From NCBI GenBank assembly GCA_016213125.1, contig JACRBR010000224.1:1-8262 (forward strand): DNA of 8,262 nt. The letters run 5' to 3'. Source of the stretch: Chloroflexota bacterium. Its GTDB lineage: Bacteria; Chloroflexota; Dehalococcoidia; DSTF01; JACRBR01. Below the pieces are notes generated by a model, which saw only the letters and a list, made by a program, of their open reading frames with translations, did no database searches and was not told the origin of the DNA. The position numbers and the translations under genes were made by a program. Below are positions 4,875-8,262 of this stretch, in pieces (the stretch's first letter is position 1; each line of letters starts with the position of its first letter).

Positions 4875-5891
4875 GTGCCTCGCCGTCCCCTGGGATTCGT
4901 CGCAAGCGCCGTGATCGCGCTGGGGAACGTCGCCCTCCTCACCGGGTGCGGCGTCGTTGGCGGCGCATCACCCACAAAGACGCCCACGCTCACCGCAACC
5001 CCGACGCTGAGCCCGACCCACACCCCCACCAGCACGCCCTCCAACACCCCAACACCCGAGCCCACGGCCACGCCGACGCCTGCGCCTCCGCCGCAGATCA
5101 CGCTATCCAGCAGCACGCTCGCGCAGGGTGGGACGATCCTCGTCGCCGTCGAGCCCAGGGCCGGAGCGCCGTCCGCCACCCTCAGCTTCCGCGGCATCGA
5201 TCGCCAGATGGTGGCCGACGAAGACGACGAGTTCTGGCTTCCCATCGGCGCACCGGCCGGCGCGGACCTGGGCCCCGCCGATCTCACCATCACCGTGTTC
5301 GAGCCCGATGGCTCCGTGCGTGCGACGCTCACTGCCGTCGTCACCGTCGCGCAGACGCTCTTCCCGGTGGAATACCTCGAGGTGCCCGTCGGCGGCCCCA
5401 ACGGACTGCGGCCGCCTGGGGACGTCCAGTACGAAGAGAACATCCGCGCCAGCGTGTACGCAGGCTTTACGCCGGCCAAGTATTGGAGCGGACCGTTCAT
5501 CGTCCCGGTCGCAGGCGCCGTCACGACGGAGTTCGGCACGGCCCGCAGCTTTAACGGCGGCCCCGTCTCCGGTAATCACTCGGGCGAGGACTATGGCGCC
5601 GAGATCGGCACGCCCGTCTACGCGGCGGCATCCGGCGTTATCGCCTTCGCCGGCGAGCTCACTGTGCGCGGCAACTCCGTCATCATCGATCACGGAGCCG
5701 GCGTGTTCACCGCCTACCACCACCTCTCGCGCATCGACGTCGCGCAGGGCCAGTTCGTCGGCCAGGGCGAGTCCATCGGCGCGGTGGGCATGACGGGTCT
5801 CGCCACCGGCCCGCACCTGCACTGGGAGCTCGTCGTCGGCGGGGTCAACGTCAACCCGGTCGCCTGGACGGTCCCCGGCGGCGCGCCGTGA
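4875..5891 (+). CDS. M23-family (LytM-like) metallopeptidase lipoprotein
   Basis: From GTG at 4875 the product has 338 residues. It begins with a lipoprotein signal peptide (PRRP, hydrophobic core, lipobox LLTGC), so C25 should be lipidated and the enzyme tethered outside the membrane. Residues 32-73 are a Thr-Pro stalk. Residues 74-170 form an Ig-like beta domain typical of M23 proteins of this kind. Residues about 205-335 are the peptidase, with zinc ligands H235 and D239 (HSGED) and H316 in HLH (314-316), and the supporting H283 in YHHLS. All catalytic residues are present, so it should cleave peptidoglycan cross-links or related peptides during wall remodelling. An in-frame ATG at 4740 would bury the signal peptide behind 45 residues and is rejected. 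The stop overlaps the next gene (GTGA). The nearby divergent gene has the same kind of stalk, suggesting a shared envelope role. Confidence 0.9.
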   Translation: MPRRPLGFVASAVIALGNVALLTGCGVVGGASPTKTPTLTATPTLSPTHTPTSTPSNTPTPEPTATPTPAPPPQITLSSSTLAQGGTILVAVEPRAGAPSATLSFRGIDRQMVADEDDEFWLPIGAPAGADLGPADLTITVFEPDGSVRATLTAVVTVAQTLFPVEYLEVPVGGPNGLRPPGDVQYEENIRASVYAGFTPAKYWSGPFIVPVAGAVTTEFGTARSFNGGPVSGNHSGEDYGAEIGTPVYAAASGVIAFAGELTVRGNSVIIDHGAGVFTAYHHLSRIDVAQGQFVGQGESIGAVGMTGLATGPHLHWELVVGGVNVNPVAWTVPGGAP

Positions 5892-6664
5892 CGCAGTCGT
5901 CGACAGGTGCCGGTACTTCCGCCATCACCGTTATCTTCCAGCGTCTCGGCGACGCGTACGAGGGCGACGTCTGGCACTGGAGCCCGGACTACGTGCGCGG
6001 GTCGATGGACATCATCGCCGGCGCGATCCTCGTCCAGCACACCAACTGGCAGAATGCAGAACGCGCGCTCGAATCCCTGCGCGCCGCCGGCGCCCTCGAT
6101 CCCGGCGCCATACTCGCGCTGACCGATGATGCGCTGGCCGGGCTCATCCGCGTCAGCGGCACACCATCCGTGAAGGCCCGGCGCCTGCGCTCCCTCGCGC
6201 AGACCATCACCGATGCGGGGGGCCTCGACGCATTCCTCGCGCTCCCGCTCGAGCAGCTACGCCCGCGACTGTTGGCCACGCACGGCGTCGGCTCCGAGAC
6301 CGCCGACGCCATCGCCCTGTACGCCGCCGGCCATCGCACCTTCGTCATCGACGCATACACCAGGCGCGTCTTTCGCCGCATTGGCATTGCGCCCGATGCC
6401 GATGCATACGAGGCCTGGCACGCGTTCTTCGAGCGCGCCCTGCCCGATGCGGACGCGACCGCGTTCCAGCAATACCACGCCTGGATCGTCCTGCATGCGA
6501 AGGCCCGCTGCCGCACGCGACCCGCGTGTGACGGCTGCCCGCTGCTCGACGCCTGCGAAAGCGCCCGCCACGTTCCCTCCGGCGGCCGCATCGGCGTCAC
6601 GCCCACACTTCCCGCAGCCGCCCGCCCTCCAGTGCCAGCAGCCGCTGCGCAAAGCGGTCGATGA
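5888..6664 (+). CDS. Endonuclease III-related HhH-GPD protein (COG2231 type) with 4Fe-4S motif
   Basis: The 258-residue product follows the endonuclease III fold. It has an N-terminal helix bundle with the motif AGAILVQHTNW (44-54), a helix-hairpin-helix (THGVGSETADAIALY, 131-145), the catalytic Asp in VIDAYTRRV (D155), and a C-terminal iron-sulfur loop with C208, C214, C217 and C223 (spacing 5-2-5). Where E. coli Nth has its catalytic Lys (GVGRKTA), this protein has Glu (E137). That pattern is usual for the COG2231 'related to endonuclease III' group and argues for a monofunctional glycosylase, such as an alkyl-base enzyme like MagIII, rather than a lyase. The GTG start overlaps the M23 stop, so translation is probably coupled. 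The conserved fold ends near residue 224. The last about 35 residues are Pro-Ala-rich, and the final 22 codons plus the stop lie antisense to the end of the ABC-F gene, so they look like an unconstrained extension. Confidence 0.88.
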   Translation: MTQSSTGAGTSAITVIFQRLGDAYEGDVWHWSPDYVRGSMDIIAGAILVQHTNWQNAERALESLRAAGALDPGAILALTDDALAGLIRVSGTPSVKARRLRSLAQTITDAGGLDAFLALPLEQLRPRLLATHGVGSETADAIALYAAGHRTFVIDAYTRRVFRRIGIAPDADAYEAWHAFFERALPDADATAFQQYHAWIVLHAKARCRTRPACDGCPLLDACESARHVPSGGRIGVTPTLPAAARPPVPAAAAQSGR

Positions 6665-8222
6665 AGTAGCGGTCGTGCGTCACCGCCAGGATCGCGCCGT
6701 CGTACGAGTCGAGCGCCGCCTCAAGCGCCTCGCGCGACGGTATGTCCAGGTGGTTGGTGGGCTCGTCCAGCACCAGCAGGTTCGCGCAGCCCAGCACCAG
6801 CATCGCCAGCGAAAGCCGCCGCCGCTCGCCGTAGCTCAGCGAAGCGATCGGCGTGTGGACGCCATCGCCCTGGAACAGAAAGCGGTGCAGGAAGCGCCGC
6901 GCCTCCGTCTCCGATAGAGGCGCCGTCGCACGCAGCAGCGAGACCGGCGTCTCGCCTACGGCACTCATCGCCTCGAGCCGCTCATCCTGCGCCAGGTACC
7001 CGATCTTCACGGACGGCCCGCGCACGATACTCCCCGCGGCTGGCGTCTCTTCGCCCACGATTGCCCGCAGCAGCGTCGTCTTCCCTCCGCCGTTCGGACC
7101 GATGATCACCGCGCGCTCGCCCCATCCAAGCTGAAACGACGCCCCCGTCACCAATACGCGCCCGCCCACGGCGACGGCCACCTCCTCGACCGCCAGCATG
7201 CGGTCCCCGCCTCGCGTGCTTGGCCGGATCTCCGCCTTCAGTCTGTATTCGCGCATCATAGGCTTGACGACGCGTTCATCCGAGTCCAACTCTCGCTCCA
7301 GCCGCCGCTCCAGCACCACGGCCCGGCGCGCGACCTTCTTCGCCTTTCGGCGGTAGAAGTCGTTCTGCGACGATTTCTCGCGCCGCATCGCCGTCCCCTT
7401 GATGTCGCGGATCTCGCGCCGCACGCGGCGCTCCCGGTCCTGCTGGCGGCGAAACGCCGTCCACTGCGCGTCGCGGCGGCGCACCTTCTCCGTCGCGTAG
7501 TCGGTGTATCCGCCGCTGAACACGGTCGCCCGCCCCGTGCGCTGGTCCAGCTCGACGATGAAGTCCGCATATTCGTCCAGCAGCGCCCGGTCGTGCGACA
7601 CCAGCACGATCGCGCCCTCGAACGCATCGAGGCACTCCGTAAGCCACTGCGCCGCCTGCATGTCGAGGTTGTTCGTCGGCTCGTCCAGCAGCAGCACGTC
7701 GGGCCGCGAGGAGAACGCGTCCAGCAGCGCGAGCTTCGTCTGCTCCCCGCCGCTCAGCGACGAAACAGGCTCATCGGCCGATATTGCGCGCAGTGCAAGC
7801 TCTTGCCACCCCGCTGCCAGCGCACCCGCATCCATACCCGCGTCCTTCATCGCGTCGTCGTACGCGCGCTGCGCGGCAACGAGTGCGTCCCGCCCGCTGG
7901 CTGTGGCGAGCGCTCCAGCCGTTTCCTCGATGCGCGCCGAGGCCCCGAGCGCCCGGAAGAGCGCCGGAAACACCTCGGCGACGGACCGGCCGGCCGCGTC
8001 CGCGAACCCCTGGCGGACGTACGCCACCGCCGCCCGCCCGCCGGTCTCGACGGATCCGCTGTCCGGATGCAGTTCGCCGGCGAGGATCCGGAGCAGCGTC
8101 GTCTTGCCCGCGCCGTTCGGCGCCACGACCCCCGCGCACTCCCCCGCGTTCACGACGAAGGACACGCCTTCCAGGACCGCGCGATCGGCATAGCTCTTGG
8201 TGATGTTGCTGGCCTTCAACAC
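6597..8222 (-). CDS. ABC-F family ATPase (ribosome-associated, two ATP-binding domains)
   Basis: From GTG at 8222 the product has 541 residues and no membrane segment. Domain 1 has Walker A PNGAGKTT (35-42, the usual leading Gly being A34), signature LSGGEQ (156-161), Walker B LLLDEPTNNLD with E181, and H210. Domain 2 has GPNGGGKTT (375-383), signature LSYGE (462-466), VLDEPTNHLD with E487, and H516. An Arg/Lys-rich linker (about 240-340) matches the P-site-tRNA-interacting region that defines ABC-F proteins. These bind the ribosomal E site and either aid translation or protect from antibiotics; the sequence does not tell which. The GTG is preferred because GAGG lies six bases upstream. An in-frame ATG at 8258 would add 12 residues (MAVSCCPKARWP) that precede the normal family start. 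The 3' end overlaps the convergent repair gene by 68 bp and no terminator is seen between them. Confidence 0.92.
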   Translation of the reverse strand: MLKASNITKSYADRAVLEGVSFVVNAGECAGVVAPNGAGKTTLLRILAGELHPDSGSVETGGRAAVAYVRQGFADAAGRSVAEVFPALFRALGASARIEETAGALATASGRDALVAAQRAYDDAMKDAGMDAGALAAGWQELALRAISADEPVSSLSGGEQTKLALLDAFSSRPDVLLLDEPTNNLDMQAAQWLTECLDAFEGAIVLVSHDRALLDEYADFIVELDQRTGRATVFSGGYTDYATEKVRRRDAQWTAFRRQQDRERRVRREIRDIKGTAMRREKSSQNDFYRRKAKKVARRAVVLERRLERELDSDERVVKPMMREYRLKAEIRPSTRGGDRMLAVEEVAVAVGGRVLVTGASFQLGWGERAVIIGPNGGGKTTLLRAIVGEETPAAGSIVRGPSVKIGYLAQDERLEAMSAVGETPVSLLRATAPLSETEARRFLHRFLFQGDGVHTPIASLSYGERRRLSLAMLVLGCANLLVLDEPTNHLDIPSREALEAALDSYDGAILAVTHDRYFIDRFAQRLLALEGGRLREVWA

Positions 8223-8228
8223 GGGCCA

Positions 8229-8232
8229 CCTC
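8229..8232 (-). promoter_or_regulatory. Ribosome binding site supporting the GTG start of the ABC-F gene
   Basis: On the minus strand GAGGTGG begins ten bases before the GTG at 8222, with the GAGG core six bases from it. This favours GTG over the ATG at 8258, whose own upstream region is cut off by the window edge. Confidence 0.6.
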
Positions 8233-8262
8233 GCTTTCGGACAACACGAAACAGCCACGGAA

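Noticed and set aside
7504..8193. Plus-strand Ser/Arg-rich frames opposite the ABC-F gene
   Set aside because: They are antisense shadows of a fully conserved ABC-F coding region in GC-rich DNA.
6597..8222. Assignment as an antibiotic-resistance ABC-F protein
   Set aside because: Linker length and charge place it in ABC-F, but I cannot separate resistance types from housekeeping types by eye, and no resistance gene or attenuator is visible nearby.

Overview
This GC-rich window has strongly GC-biased third codon positions, frequent GTG and TTG starts, and secreted proteins carrying long Thr-Pro linkers. Its gene content includes a thiolase/DUF35 pair, a VWA-FHA membrane protein and an M23 lipoprotein with a Thr-Pro stalk. 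Together these suggest Chloroflexota, possibly Dehalococcoidia-related. The taxonomy is an inference from style and content; no marker gene is present. I see no tRNA, rRNA, CRISPR array, insertion sequence or phage gene.

Layout. (1) Positions 1-733, minus strand: a two-gene unit encoding a DUF35 zinc-ribbon/OB-fold protein and then the N-terminal part of a thiolase-superfamily enzyme that runs off the left edge. The two overlap at ATGA. (2) Positions 734-852: divergent intergenic region. (3) Positions 853-3509, plus strand: a three-gene unit. It encodes a membrane-anchored VWA protein with a C-terminal FHA-like domain, an unrecognised polytopic membrane protein, and a YfcE/MJ0936-type metallophosphoesterase overlapping its predecessor at TTGA. 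(4) Positions 3522-3550: a perfect 12-bp hairpin between converging genes, a likely bidirectional terminator. (5) Positions 3572-4663, minus strand: a secreted beta-rich domain, a Thr-Pro stalk built on an 18-bp tandem repeat, and a sorting-signal-like C-terminal anchor. (6) Positions 4664-4874: divergent regulatory region with a UUCG-capped hairpin and a -10-like TATACT only six bases before a GTG start. (7) Positions 4875-6664, plus strand: an M23 lipoprotein endopeptidase overlapping (GTGA) a COG2231-type endonuclease III relative. (8) Positions 6597-8222, minus strand: an ABC-F ATPase whose 3' end overlaps the convergent repair gene by 68 bp.

How the genes may work together. The middle of the window (853-5891) is largely cell-envelope biology: an outward-facing VWA module wired to a cytoplasmic FHA-like module, an unknown membrane protein coupled to a phosphoesterase, a stalked surface protein and a stalked wall hydrolase sharing a divergent control region. 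The flanks are a CoA-thioester enzyme pair and a ribosome-associated ABC-F protein. I find no convincing new defence or mobile system. The most unusual items are the VWA-TM-FHA / membrane protein / phosphoesterase unit, the probable leaderless start of the M23 gene beside a structured intergenic segment, and the 3'-end overlap of the repair and ABC-F genes.
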